From Adineta vaga (taxonomy: Eukaryota > Rotifera): a stretch of DNA of 64,000 nucleotides. Of the stretch, positions 46,309 to 58,071 are shown piece after piece (position 1 is the first letter of the stretch; every line of letters starts with the position of its first letter). The position numbers and the translations under genes were made by a program. The stretch lies in assembly GCA_021613535.1 (NCBI GenBank), contig CP075493.1:8308001-8372000 (forward strand), given 5' to 3'. The notes below the pieces were generated by a model. It saw only the letters and a list, made by a program, of their open reading frames with translations, was not told where the DNA came from and searched no databases.

Positions 46309-47972
46309 TTATTTCTCGATTCTCAGCAATTCTTGCAGCTGATGTCGATTTATCACAATTCGATTTATAAACCAAAGTGAACAAATAGCAAGAATAAAAC
46401 TTATTACAATATATGAAAGAGTCGATTTAAATATCAACATTATATAACCCATAATAACTGATGAAATGATTTGTGATGCAAAATAAGTACTATCAAGTAT
46501 ACCAAGTATTGTTCCAATGCCACGTGTTTGTATAACAGGATTATCAACAAAATAAATCTAAACAAAAACAAAATCGTATCTTTCGACAAGATATCTTTTC
46601 TTTTACTTCTCGATTGGCATGATAAGTCATAACAAGAGTATAAGGAATGGAAGTCAATGATGCCATACCCAAACCAGATAGAGATGCCATAATATTAATG
46701 ACAACAATATTTCTTGAAACATATATGACCATCATGGATAAAGCAAAAATGAACATACCAAATGAGAAAGTTAAATGAATACCAAATTGATTAATTAATG
46801 GTCGAAGTAATGGAGCATATAGTGCACCAACAACACAATGAAATAATAAACCATATGAAGCAATACGTACACCTTGATCATATCTTAGACGTTCAGCAGT
46901 GAATTCATCAGCACTTGGATCACCCATATATACTGTTTGACCAACAAAATCGGTAAAAAACAAATTAAATGTCATGATTGCTGACCTAAATAAATTTTAA
47001 AACTGAAATAAAAAAAACAAAATTCAAGATTTTATTTACAAACCATGAACAACATTCAGCTAATGTTAAACGTCGTAAAACAAATGGCATTGTGACAATA
47101 GTTTGAACAGAATTCGAAATTGAATGAAAAATATATTTCAATAAATGAATAAGGAATAAACTATCAAACAGATTTGTTTCTGTTGTCGAAGTTTGTTCAT
47201 CAGGTATATCATAAATTTTTTCATTCGCCGATATTAATGTACAACAAAGTGTTATTGAAAAAAATAATAAAATAACAATAAATGTTAACTTTTCTTGTCC
47301 CTGCATATAATTACTAAGAAATGATTCTGTCCAATCTGTAGCTGTGATTAAATATCCTAAACATCCACCTAGAAAATCAAAGTTAGTTTAGAAGATTATA
47401 AAAAAATTTTAATTACCAAATGATGTCATAAACGAATAAACGAAAAAACATGATGACTCTTGTGGTGTACCTTTACATACATCATAAATCAATGATTCAC
47501 ATGGATTAAAACAAGCTTGCGCAGAAAAATCAAATAGAACACAAGTGATAACTAATAGACAAAGGCCAAGTTTAGGTGCATGAAGAAGTTGACCTAAAAT
47601 TAAATCAGTTATTAAACAGGTTCCCTTTTTTTAGTTCGATGAAAATATCTTACCAATAGCTTCACTTTGTGGAATTAGCATCAGACAAAAGATGATCGTT
47701 AAACAAAAGCCAAGTATAAATGGACGTCGTTTACCATATCGAGATCGACATCGATCACTGGCATGACCAACAACAGGACAGAGAAGAAAACCAAGTAGTG
47801 GACCACAACCCATTAACCATGTCATTAATGATTCAGATATTCCAGCTTTAAGTAAAATCGGTGGAATATATGTAAATGCTGATGCAGTACAAAATTCTAA
47901 TCCACAGACAAGAGATGTTATAATAAATAAATGAAATAAATCATTATTATAAACTGATTGTAAATATTTCAT
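46309..47972 (-). CDS. SLC45-like sugar/proton symporter
   Basis: This MFS transporter of about 520 residues has twelve predicted helices. The start at 47972 gives MKYLQSVYNNDLFHLF; the upstream in-frame codon is GTG, so this ATG is preferred. Family landmarks: GCGPLLGFLLCPVVGHASDR plus CRSRYGKRRPFILG, matching SLC45 LGFLLQPVVGSASD and RARWGRRRPYIL. The second half has FNLFFTDFVGQTVYMGDP, then RYDQGVRIASYG, matching the TDFMGQ and YDQGVR blocks of SLC45. The C terminus ends HQLQELLRIEK. The family moves sucrose or other sugars with protons, and some members act in melanosomes. Which SLC45 member this is cannot be told from sequence alone. Five short introns are present. Confidence 0.87.
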
Positions 47973-48532
47973 CTTCACAATAACTCGTCAAGATCATCAG
48001 TCGAATACATTTTTTTCGTAATAATCACAAGGCCATACTTTATTTTGTGAAAAATAGTGAACTTCTTTTTCTTTTACATATGCGCACATAGAAAAAAAAC
48101 ACCTTTTTCCTCCCTCTGTTATGTTCTACTGCAAATAGACATACTAGCGTGTGATGCGGTCACTGAAGAAAAATATTTGTCAGAAGAAAAGAGAGAGAAA
48201 GAAAGAAGAAACACAAACAGGCCATGACTTTCTCAGCTGCAAGAATACGAACATAGAGAATGTATTACCAATAAGAACAGAACAAAACTATGTATAGAAG
48301 TTCTGTTGATACACTGTTACTATTTTCTCTTCGACTTTTTTTTTTGGCCAAGTAGTCCGTACATCTTTGTATATCTGCAATTGGCTCGATGACAACTCAT
48401 CGGCAATACTAACAACAATCTTGCGTATACATGTTCTTTTTCTTTTTCTTCTCTACTCACTTGTATTTGTAACGGAATTACGTCATCGTAATGTTCGTGC
48501 ACATGTTCATAAAAGTTTATGACAATGCAGAG

Positions 48533-48533
<1 letters not shown>

Positions 48534-48562
<29 letters not shown>
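48534..48562. repeat. (AC)n microsatellite
   Basis: About 14 AC units with no interruption. Confidence 0.85.
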
Positions 48563-48563
<1 letters not shown>

Positions 48564-51500
48564 GAAATTTATGACTTCGAACAATGCATTTAATCTTTAT
48601 TCTTTAATAGAAGAAACCTAAGAACAATTATGAGAGAGTATTAGATCAACAAAGTAAAAGTAAACATAGACTGATTGGTATTCTTTTTCATTTTGACAAA
48701 TTAGGAATGTAAACTATCTACTCTACTATTGGCAATAGACATGAAAAAAACATTATTTAAGAACCTTACTTATGGCGATAATGTTAGTAAAGAGATATAA
48801 CAACAACTGTTGAATAATTCATACTATAATCTATTTATACTTGCTTATAATTTATTCAAAAGAACTAGTGAAGTACGCTGTAAGTACAAGGAAAACTAAA
48901 TTGAAAAAGTACACTTAATTTGATACAGAAGATCATATTTTCCAGTTGAAATTAAATAAATTTCGTTACTCATATCAATCATCAAATGTGTCGTAATCAG
49001 AAAAAAAATTCAAATCAATTGTGCTGAATACTACAGAAACGATTTGGTTGAGTTAAAGGACATCAATTAATCAAGCGATTTCTCGACGATAGACTATTCG
49101 GATACAGTTCATGATCAGACTCTTTCAAAATCCAATTATGAGAAGTCATCGTATGTTATAGAGCTTGAAAAATAATTCCATTTTTGTTATATCTGATACG
49201 TGTAATTGTTTCTTCGATTGTTATGGAATGGATATGTCTAAAAAATGATGACAAATCTCATAATACATTAACTATACCTCATCGTTATGAATGACGTTAA
49301 TAGATTCTAGCAGATTGACAAACGATTGTAATGACAAAGAATGATCACTAACTATGAAACTAGAAACAGTATCTGATTCAGTTTAAGAAATATTTTATAA
49401 AAATACTAAAAACAAAAGTTCATTTAGTATTAAACCGTATTATCGTACAATTTAATAAAGGAAATAACAATTATACGAACAGTTATGAAACAGAAAATAG
49501 TCATAGAGATATGTAAAACACATTTTGTCATACTCTTCGATTACTACAAGTCATAATAATTTTATCTGATGTTACAGTGCATCATCTAGTATTGCTTTGA
49601 ATTACGATTGACGAAATTAAATATCGAATGTGATATCAAGAAAAGTCGTTATGGTTACACTTTAATTTCTGTTCAATTTGTTTCATTGATCTTTCTTTTG
49701 AATATGATGAAACTTATAGAATTGATTAATCGACGTTCTTGAACATCAAGAGAAACACCCCATGGTGCCTTTGAAAGTAATATGTACATATCTAGACGTC
49801 TATACACTCTTTATTTGTTTTTATACAAGAGCAATAGATGATTATAGTGAACATAATTATTATCGACTATATGTTCGTATTTTGAATAGAGAATGAAATT
49901 ATAGGTACTTTTGTTTTCGATAATTTCTATTGTATAATCGATTTTCGTTAATATATACTCATTGAAATTGTGTTCTATAAGATGCGAGATGTTTTCTCTC
50001 GTTATTTAAAATCCAATTCATATATTCTATTGCAGATTTACATGAAATAATTGATAAAATTTCACGTTCATTTCGTTTCTTTTTCTACTATGCTGATACG
50101 CTTTAATAAACTTTGATTTGAATTAAATTGAATTGAATTTTTGATGTCAAATGTCATAAAAACACAAACTTGATAGCATATTTATTTTGTTCATTAAACC
50201 TTAAATACAAAATATAGTATAACAATTTGTTATTCATATTCAATAGTTAATGAAAAGTACACGACATTATTAATCATTCATGGTAAAAATATATCGAACA
50301 AAAGCATAGTTCAATATTTACAGTGAACGTATTTTTTAATCAAATTGAATTGATTTGACTAATACATCAAAGATGACATTTTATTTTGAACAAATAGTTT
50401 GTAATTTTCTTTGTCCTGCTGTGTCAATTCAATTGTATACAAATCGAAAGTGAATAATGACGATCAAGAAAACAATCGAACATCGGATGACTTGCACAGC
50501 AAGTGATTTCCGTCAACGATTAACTATTAATTAAATCATCGAAGTCGGTAGAAAATAAAACAAAAAGGCAACAGTAGGAGTAGATCTCTTCATCATCAAG
50601 ACTCTTGAATATTTTCAAAGAATCAAATCAATCGATCATTTATGTTTGTCGAAGTGATGTTCTTGTAACAAAGAACAATAATCATATAAACAAAAAGGAA
50701 ACGATGTTCATCCAAATGTTAAATAAGATAAAAAAATATTTCGGCAATTATCTGACATTTCATAGAAGAAATAAACGAATGCTATTGATTGTATATATAT
50801 TTATAAAAGAACCATTTTCTTATCTTTATTTTTCTTGATTAATAAGACAAATGTTTTTTACTCTGATGAAAATTATATAACAGATATCGGAAGAAAATAA
50901 CAAGCAACTGATTCATTTGTTCAGTATATATTGACAAAAATTAACAATGAAGTCAATTTCGATATTTACTTGACGTGATTGAATTGTTAAGATTCTATCC
51001 TGGTCACTTACTTTCTTCTTTTCGTGTCTCTTCTCTTCAAACAACGAGAGAGAAAAGAAACAAGCATGACAATAAATAGCCTGTGGACTCGTCATTCTTT
51101 TCTTCATTTGTTCAACGCTTGAGAGATGATAGTTCGAAGCATACTGGATTAATAATAAGAGCTATTCTCTTCATTCACTGATGTCTGTGTATGCATGTAT
51201 GTATGTATATAAATATAACTATAGATACACACGACTAGCCATTGTACTTTTGATGAATTATTGCTTTTTTTCATAGAGAGAAAGGATAGATAATAAAAAA
51301 AGATTGAATAGACTAGCAACTCTTATCTATCTATATGTAGACAAACACGGAAGAAGAAGAAGAAGACGACGACGTAAATCATCATCGACTAGGGATAGAA
51401 GTAGTGTTCATATTGTTTATATGTTGATTACCGAAATTGATGACGTGTACATATAGGTATGGTGAACTTTACTTTCGAGAGTCTTGTCGTCTCTTACTTC

Positions 51501-52622
51501 CTCTCTTGTTGATCATCATATAGAATATGAAGAGCACGAGATAAGATCGATGACAAGTCAAGTTTCTCTTTTTTTTCCTACTTCTCGGTATGTATGTGTG
51601 TATATAGATATTGTCTGACCGATCACAAGTTTCATATCCTTCCTTATTTGAACAGGTGAATGAGTAATAGATAAAATTGATCATATGCGATATTCTCTCC
51701 GCCTTCATTTCAAATTCCACTTAATTATATTTTGTCTCATTTAAATTCTCTATCATTATGAATATAAGTGTGCAAATCATCTCAGTAGTGAACAAGTTCA
51801 ATTATAGAATACGAGATATGGGAGCAGTAAAGTGTGCAGCGACTGAATTTTATCTTTCCGCATTCTCTTTATGCATGTTGATTGACAAGGGTCATCGAAA
51901 CGCTTGCGGCATCCCACTGATACTAGTAGTCATCGTCAGCATCTTCATCATTGAAGAAGAAGAAAAAGAAGTGAGTCTATCCTCTCCATTTGATATCTAA
52001 TTGATTGAAGCATGTCTGCTACTTCACAATAAAGTAGATATCCTGGGTGTGTTAGTATCTAAAAGGTCATTGGCTTCTATCTGTTAACGTAATTATTATT
52101 CTTCATCGATATTTACTGGTCCACACATTTTCTTTCGTCCATCTGACAAAATAAATAAACATTGTATCGGAACATTGAATGATCTGCAAAAAAAAAGAAA
52201 AAGAGAAAAGTCGTTCGTTCATTCCAACTGAGAGTCTTCTTCGAGTTTCTTCTTCTTGATCATCATTATTTTTTTTGCGAAAATGTCAACAACAGGTGTC
52301 CAACGGATAATTGATCAAAAGTTATATCATGACTCTAATAGTTCTTCTATGGTTTATATAGAGAATATGTCTCTCCTAATACAATGATTACGTAGATCAG
52401 TCCTCTGATTACATCTATATATAATATTTGTAACAAAATTTTCCATGTTCAAATGTTCATCATAGAGTTCATTCGATGATGAGAATAGGTAATTGAATAA
52501 GGTCGCTTCGATCTCATGTTGAGATAGTCGCGCCTCGTATATTCATGTTCATACTTCAAATTAGACCCGCTAGCTATTGGACAGATTGAATGATCGACAC
52601 TTTTCTCTCCTTCTATGAGAAC

Positions 52623-52718
52623 GAGAGAGAGAGAGAGAGTGAGAGTGAGAGAGAAAGATGGACAAATTGTCGTTTATCATCATCACCTTCTCTTTTTCCT
52701 TTTCTCTCTCTCTCTCTA
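52623..52718. repeat. Opposed (GA)n and (TC)n tracts
   Basis: GA units at about 52623-52655 and TC units at about 52701-52717 are separated by about 45 bases, so the arms can pair. This resembles the 4470-4558 arrangement. Confidence 0.7.
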
Positions 52719-52767
52719 TCATACGAACTGTGAAAGACATACACATTTATATTTTAGAATCGAAACA

Positions 52768-55700
52768 ATGCTTAACGTTTTCTTATTTATCTACTCTACT
52801 TTTCTCATACACTATTGTAAGTAGCATTTTAAATAAGTGATTACTATTTGTTTGAAAATGTTTTTAGCTTTTGCTCTATCTATTCGTTCGGAGAATATAA
52901 CAGTAACAAGAGGCGAAAATGTCAAATTTCGTTGTCAATTACCATCAAATTATTCATCAAAAGATAATATTCTGCAATGGAAAAAATCTCGTTCAAATGA
53001 TGACAATATGATTATTTCAATCAATGGAAAAATTCCAAAAATCTTTGATAAACTTTATCAAACTGATCTTACAAATCAATATAGTTCGTTGGAAATATTT
53101 CATGTTGATAATAATGATTCTACGACATACATTTATCAAACATTTGAAACACAAACAATTCTTTGTCAGTATAATCTTGTTGTATTAAGTAAGTATTCTG
53201 ATACTAAGTAAAGAGGAGAAATAATAATCACAAGCTGTTCATCGTTTTTCTTTCTAAAGTTAAGCCTGAGGCACCATTATTAATAATCAATAAAGTGAAT
53301 ATTGAAGAATATCAAGCTGTCACATTGACATGTTCATCAGTGAATGGAAATCCTCCGCCTCAATACACATGGTATCGTAATGGCACACTTCTCGCGTATG
53401 ATTCGATATTCTTCGTTAAAAACAATTTTATTCGTTCATGCTTTTCTTTCTGTATTCCAGTTCATTGAATGAACAAGTGATCACAACAGGGAATCATTCT
53501 CTCTATAAATTTAATGTAACTCGTTTTGACAATCAAGTGAAATATGAATGTCAAATCTGGAATCAAGCACTTGCAAATCCACTTCGCCTTGAACAATATT
53601 TACACGTAAAATGTAAGCACAGACGTAAAAGGCGACAATTACCATATGCTCATCTTTTCTTTTCATTTCTGCATATGTAAATAGATCGACCATATGTGAA
53701 CATACTTGAAGAAACAACGATATTCTCAAGTGAACTAAATCAAATAAGAACAATAATCGGTATTGAATCTCGACAACAAAATTTAACCTGTCAATATGAT
53801 GCAAATCCACCGCCAACAGCTATCTATTGGATAAGCAATGACACAACTATCGTTAGCCGTAAGAATACATATCTTTCAATTAGATAGACACTTAGTTTGT
53901 GTTTTTCTTTTCATTCAGGTGAAAGAATTCTTTATATCCCACGGTTAACATCCGACCAAAATGGTGTCTATACATGTATTGTGGAAAATGCTCTTGGTCG
54001 GGGAAATCAATCAATCTATCTGAATATTGAATGTAAGTTTAATTGTTTTTTGAAAAGAATAACTAATCTTTTTTTGTTTTTTTTTACAAAGATTCACCAC
54101 GTGTTCGAGCTCTTCAATCTCGTCTTGTTGTTAATCGTTCGGAATCAGCTATTCTTCGTTGTTCAGCAAATTCAAATCCATTACCTTATCAAATAAGATG
54201 GTTTAAAAATAATACGGAAATTTTTCGTAACAATCATTTAACGGATTATCGTATTGATCATGTTGAACGAAATGATTCCGGTCTTTATACATGTACTGTA
54301 TTTAATCGTTTTCATAATAATCAAACGAGTAATGGTTCTAGTACCATTGAATTGATTGTTCAAAGTCGACCTATTATTGAGACAACTCATTCGAAAATAG
54401 CCGCAGAAATTGGACAGCCAATAACATTGGCATGTCGTGTTCTTGGTCAACCCAAACCAAATATTTTGTGGAAATTTGGTGAACAAATTATTCGATGTGA
54501 TGAGATTATTAATGATACATGTTATTTACGTTTTTCGCAAATTTTAAAGAAAGAGTTCGGTGCATATCAATGTATTGCAGAGAATCTACTTGGAAAAGAA
54601 GAATGGACCTATACTATTGTTTCGCGAGGTAAGAGGTACACCTTATAAATTTAAAGTAATTTATTTCTGAAAAGGTAAACCTGAAACACCAACGGATATT
54701 CTCGTCTCAGAAATGACTTCATCTTCTTTTAAAATTCAATTTTCTCCATCATTTGATGGTGGAAGTGGATCACAACGATTTTCAATTGAAATCGCTAATT
54801 CATCGAATATAACAATCAAGACAGAAGAAATACCTTTCAATATCTATGAATATACAATTAAAAGTATATAAAAAATTCTTTCATCTAACAAATCTATTCA
54901 TTTATATTTGTTTTCTTTCTCAAGATTTAGATGATTCTTCATTGTATTACTTTCGTATTAAATCAACAAATATTTATGGTGAAAGTCCTTGGAGTAATGA
55001 TATACCTGTTCAAACAAGTGAATTAATCATCACATCCGATGGTATTTCTTTGTAATTGTATCTGTTCTTCAAAAAAATATTTCTATTTTAAATCTAGATT
55101 TGCCACAATTACATGTTGTATCTTATAATTCAAAAGAAAATCTTCTTCAATTTCATTATTTACCTGATACTTCTCATTTATCGAATTTAAATGAAAATCA
55201 ATTATGTTTAAATATTCGTCAATCATCCGATGGCAAAGTTTATCAATCAATTGAAGAATGTTTATCGATCTCGAATCATCGTGTACCGTGGACAATTGTA
55301 AGAGAACTACCGTTTTTGAAATTGTCTATCTGTTCAAAGAAACAACCAGAGATTTGTGGGCAAGAAATAGAAATGAAAGAAGGTAAAAATTGAAGTTGAT
55401 TCGATTGGAAAAAATGTTCTCGTTTTTATTAGAAATAAATAGTCGAGATTTAACACCAATGATCATTGGAGTAGCTGCTATAACAAGCTTTTTAGTTCTT
55501 ATTATAATTATCATCGCAATTATTTGTGCTCGATCGAAAGCACGGCAATCAAAACCGAATATGAACAAATGTAAGTGAATTAGCAATTTGATTTCAAATA
55601 AAATTTCTCTCTCGTTTAGTTGGTATTGTTGGTTTTGACAAAGATGTTAGACCGTACGTAGAATTTAATAGAGAAAAGGAAATATTCTGATTCGTTTTTT

Positions 55701-56291
55701 TTTCTGTTAATATTATCAGTGTTATTTCTGAACCTCATCTACAAAATTCATATTCATTGTATACGAATACAAATGCGCAAACACAATCGTATGATTTTGA
55801 ATATCAACAACGGAAAATAACAAGTTCATTTACTCATTCATGTAAGTTCTCTATGAATAATCTTATCTAATGACGGTTTTATATTTCATATATCACAGCT
55901 GATATCATCGATCGAGAACAGCTAAAAGATGAATGTAAGTATGATCATCATATCTTTCTATCTAATCTCTTTTTTTTTGATACTTTCAGATGGAATAACA
56001 AAACGTACAACAAATATTCATGTTTCACCACATTGGAATCGTAGTGAATCTCGATCTGGTTCAAATCCGTCATCGGAATCAAGTTGTATTACACAAAATA
56101 CAAATATATTGATGGTTAGTAATACTGATACTCAACAGTCAGATCCACCTTCGACATTAATTTCACATTACGGTTTTCCACCAATCATTTCTCCATCACA
56201 ACAACAATCTTCAATTATTCAAAGTTCATCATCAAGTGAAAACTCGACACCTAATCGAATAAAGAAACTCTTTTACGAAGTCGTTGTTTGA
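52768..56291 (+). CDS. Ig/FN3 single-pass transmembrane receptor, nephrin-like
   Basis: The signal peptide MLNVFLFIYSTFLIHYSFAL spans the first intron. About five Ig domains follow, with typical Cys/Trp/DxGxYxC patterns: VTRGENVKFRCQLP, VTLTCSSVNGNPPPQYTWYR, NLTCQYDANPPPTAIYWI with QNGVYTCIVENALG, ILRCSANSNPLPYQIRWF with NDSGLYTCTVFN, and ITLACRVLGQPKPNILWKFG with FGAYQCIAENLLG. Next come an FN3 domain (KPETPTDILVSEM, SLYYFRIKSTNIYGESPWS), a more divergent second beta domain, a membrane helix AAITSFLVLIIIIIAIICAR, and a Ser/Thr/Gln-rich cytosolic tail ending KKLFYEVVV. Many N-glycosylation sequons are present. The protein is about 900 residues. Ig arrays plus FN3 and one helix occur in nephrin/IrreC adhesion receptors. 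The exact family is not certain. The C terminus EVVV resembles a class II PDZ ligand. Confidence 0.85.
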
Positions 56292-56805
56292 TATCAAACA
56301 AACACAATCCGGTGATATTCTGTTTCTATAATCTCGTTTTCGTTCTTGTGTATAAATTTTAATATTATATGAATAACAATCGACTCATATTTGGATTTCT
56401 ATTTAATTAATTTTTCTCTTTTGTTATGTGTCTTCTTTTCGAACAACAGGATTGTAAACGAGTTCAAAATGCATTGAAATTGTTCAAACAATTGTAATTC
56501 TATGGAGACTTTTTATTACATTAATTATGAAACTTTGTCGAAATTTAATTGATTTCTTTATTTTATATCTAACTACTACAAATATATCCAACATAAATGT
56601 TCTTTGAAAATTCGTAACCTTATTCAATACAATTTCATTAGTTAAAACAATTTCAGAGAAAGCATAGAGTGTTACAACATTTCAAAAAGGGATGAACGTC
56701 AAAAATTCATCTATGTATATCAGTGCTGTACGTAAAGACATTTTTGTTTGGTAATTAAACATAGGTCGTGTAGTATATGGATTAGTAGGACAATATATTG
56801 TAATT
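56292..56805. other. Spacer between convergent genes
   Basis: This AT-rich stretch contains the 3' ends of the receptor and the RING gene. I see no gene. Confidence 0.5.
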
Positions 56806-57605
56806 TCATTCGAATATTGTGATAAATGAATATTTAACATCAAATTGTGCTGAAAATGATACTTTTAAAGTTATTTAATGTTTTTTTTTGTTTAAATAGC
56901 TATCGAATACTTACATGATTGATTAGGAATCGATGTTAATTGAAGTTCTTTTTCTTTCAATTGTTCAGTATATTGTTGATGTTGATGTTCATATGTATGT
57001 ATCTTCATTTTAAACTGTGCTTCACTTTCATTTTGAAGTTCGAGATATTGATCTTTCTGAACATTTAATAATTCTTTTAGTTGTCTAATTTTCTCCTGTT
57101 GATTATTTATTTGACTAATCTGTTCATTCAATCTGTCTTCTAATTGTTGATTTTCCATAATAAGTTCAGTGATAATCGATCGCATTCCTTCAAATCGACA
57201 GTTATTTAGATGTTCATCTAACTGATCACGTTGTCCTATCCATGGACATTTGATATCTGCTGATCGACATGAGACCATTGTCTTCGGACATACTTTTTGC
57301 ATATGTTCTTCCAAATTGATTTTTAATAAACCATTTTGTCCGCAAATCATACACTTGATTCGAAGTCGATCGATCATATTTCGAAGTGAACGTGGAGCTA
57401 GTGTCAAACTGTTCATTGATAATTTTTGTCGACAATGAGGACAAGAATTAATTTTCGTTTCCATCCAGTTCATAATACATTTCCGACAAAAAGTTTCACC
57501 ACAGGGAGTACAGCATGGATCAATTAGAGGTGAATGACATATACTACAAATTAATTCAGGATCAATCGATATTTCATCAATATATTCGTATGTTGAATCC
57601 ATCAT
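56806..57605 (-). CDS. RING finger plus TRAF-type zinc finger protein, 244 aa
   Basis: The RING finger near the N terminus reads ICSICHSPLIDPCCTPCGET, then FCRKCIMNWM and CPHCRQKL, a C3HC4-like set. A TRAF/SIAH-type zinc finger follows (IKCMICGQNG, LEEHMQKVCPKTMVSC, IKCPWIGQRDQLDEHLNNC). The rest is a coiled coil (ENQQLEDRLNEQISQINNQQ onward). There is no MATH/TRAF-C domain, so it resembles the front half of a TRAF or NRDP1 ubiquitin ligase. A perfect GTAAGT donor at 56914 and a TTTTCAG acceptor at 56850 define a 65 nt last intron. The spliced C terminus is SSQFDVKYSFITIFE, 244 residues in total. Reading through would give CKYSIAI. Two adjacent ATGs (57605, 57602) can start. Confidence 0.85.
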
Positions 57606-58071
57606 CTAATCTACAATAGAATTGTTCTAGTCATTCTAGATGATAAATTTTAGTTCGAATATCTTTTCTGCGTACAGGTGACAAAAACAAGAAAAACATC
57701 GATGATCCTTACCGTTACATAGAGCATGGATATTTCATATGTAATAATATCATTTAGAAACAATATTATATGTCTGATGAGAAAGAAATATATAGATTGA
57801 CAAAACAACGATGAAGGTGACAGAATAGAAGGAGTAAATAATCGAATAAGAGATGTCCTTTATCGGTTTATCACTTAGAGACAAGGTTAAATACTTGTCT
57901 TATCATCTAGACAAGAATAAGTAATTGATGCAAAAACTTCTTTGCATCAAAAGTTATGCATATTGTAATCAAGATGAAGATTTTATTTAAAAGATATTTA
58001 TACATTGTAGAAAAAGCGGTGAAAATCTTCTGTTCACATAAATAGACATCCAATATACAAAACTATTTGTT
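57606..58071. other. Spacer between two minus-strand genes
   Basis: It contains the promoter side of the RING gene and the 3' end of the RBR gene. Nothing else is seen. Confidence 0.5.

Larger units (their letters stand above)
47973..52767. other. 4.8 kb region without a supported gene
   Basis: The longest gene-free stretch in the window. It is uniformly AT-rich. It holds an (AC)n tract at about 48534-48562, a GAA/GAC repeat near 51349-51374, and opposed GA/TC tracts near 52623-52718. Frames at 48320-48559, 50605-50838, 51469-51720 and 51758-52000 have no domain and partly reflect repeats. I found no tRNA-like or rRNA-like sequence. Confidence 0.5.
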
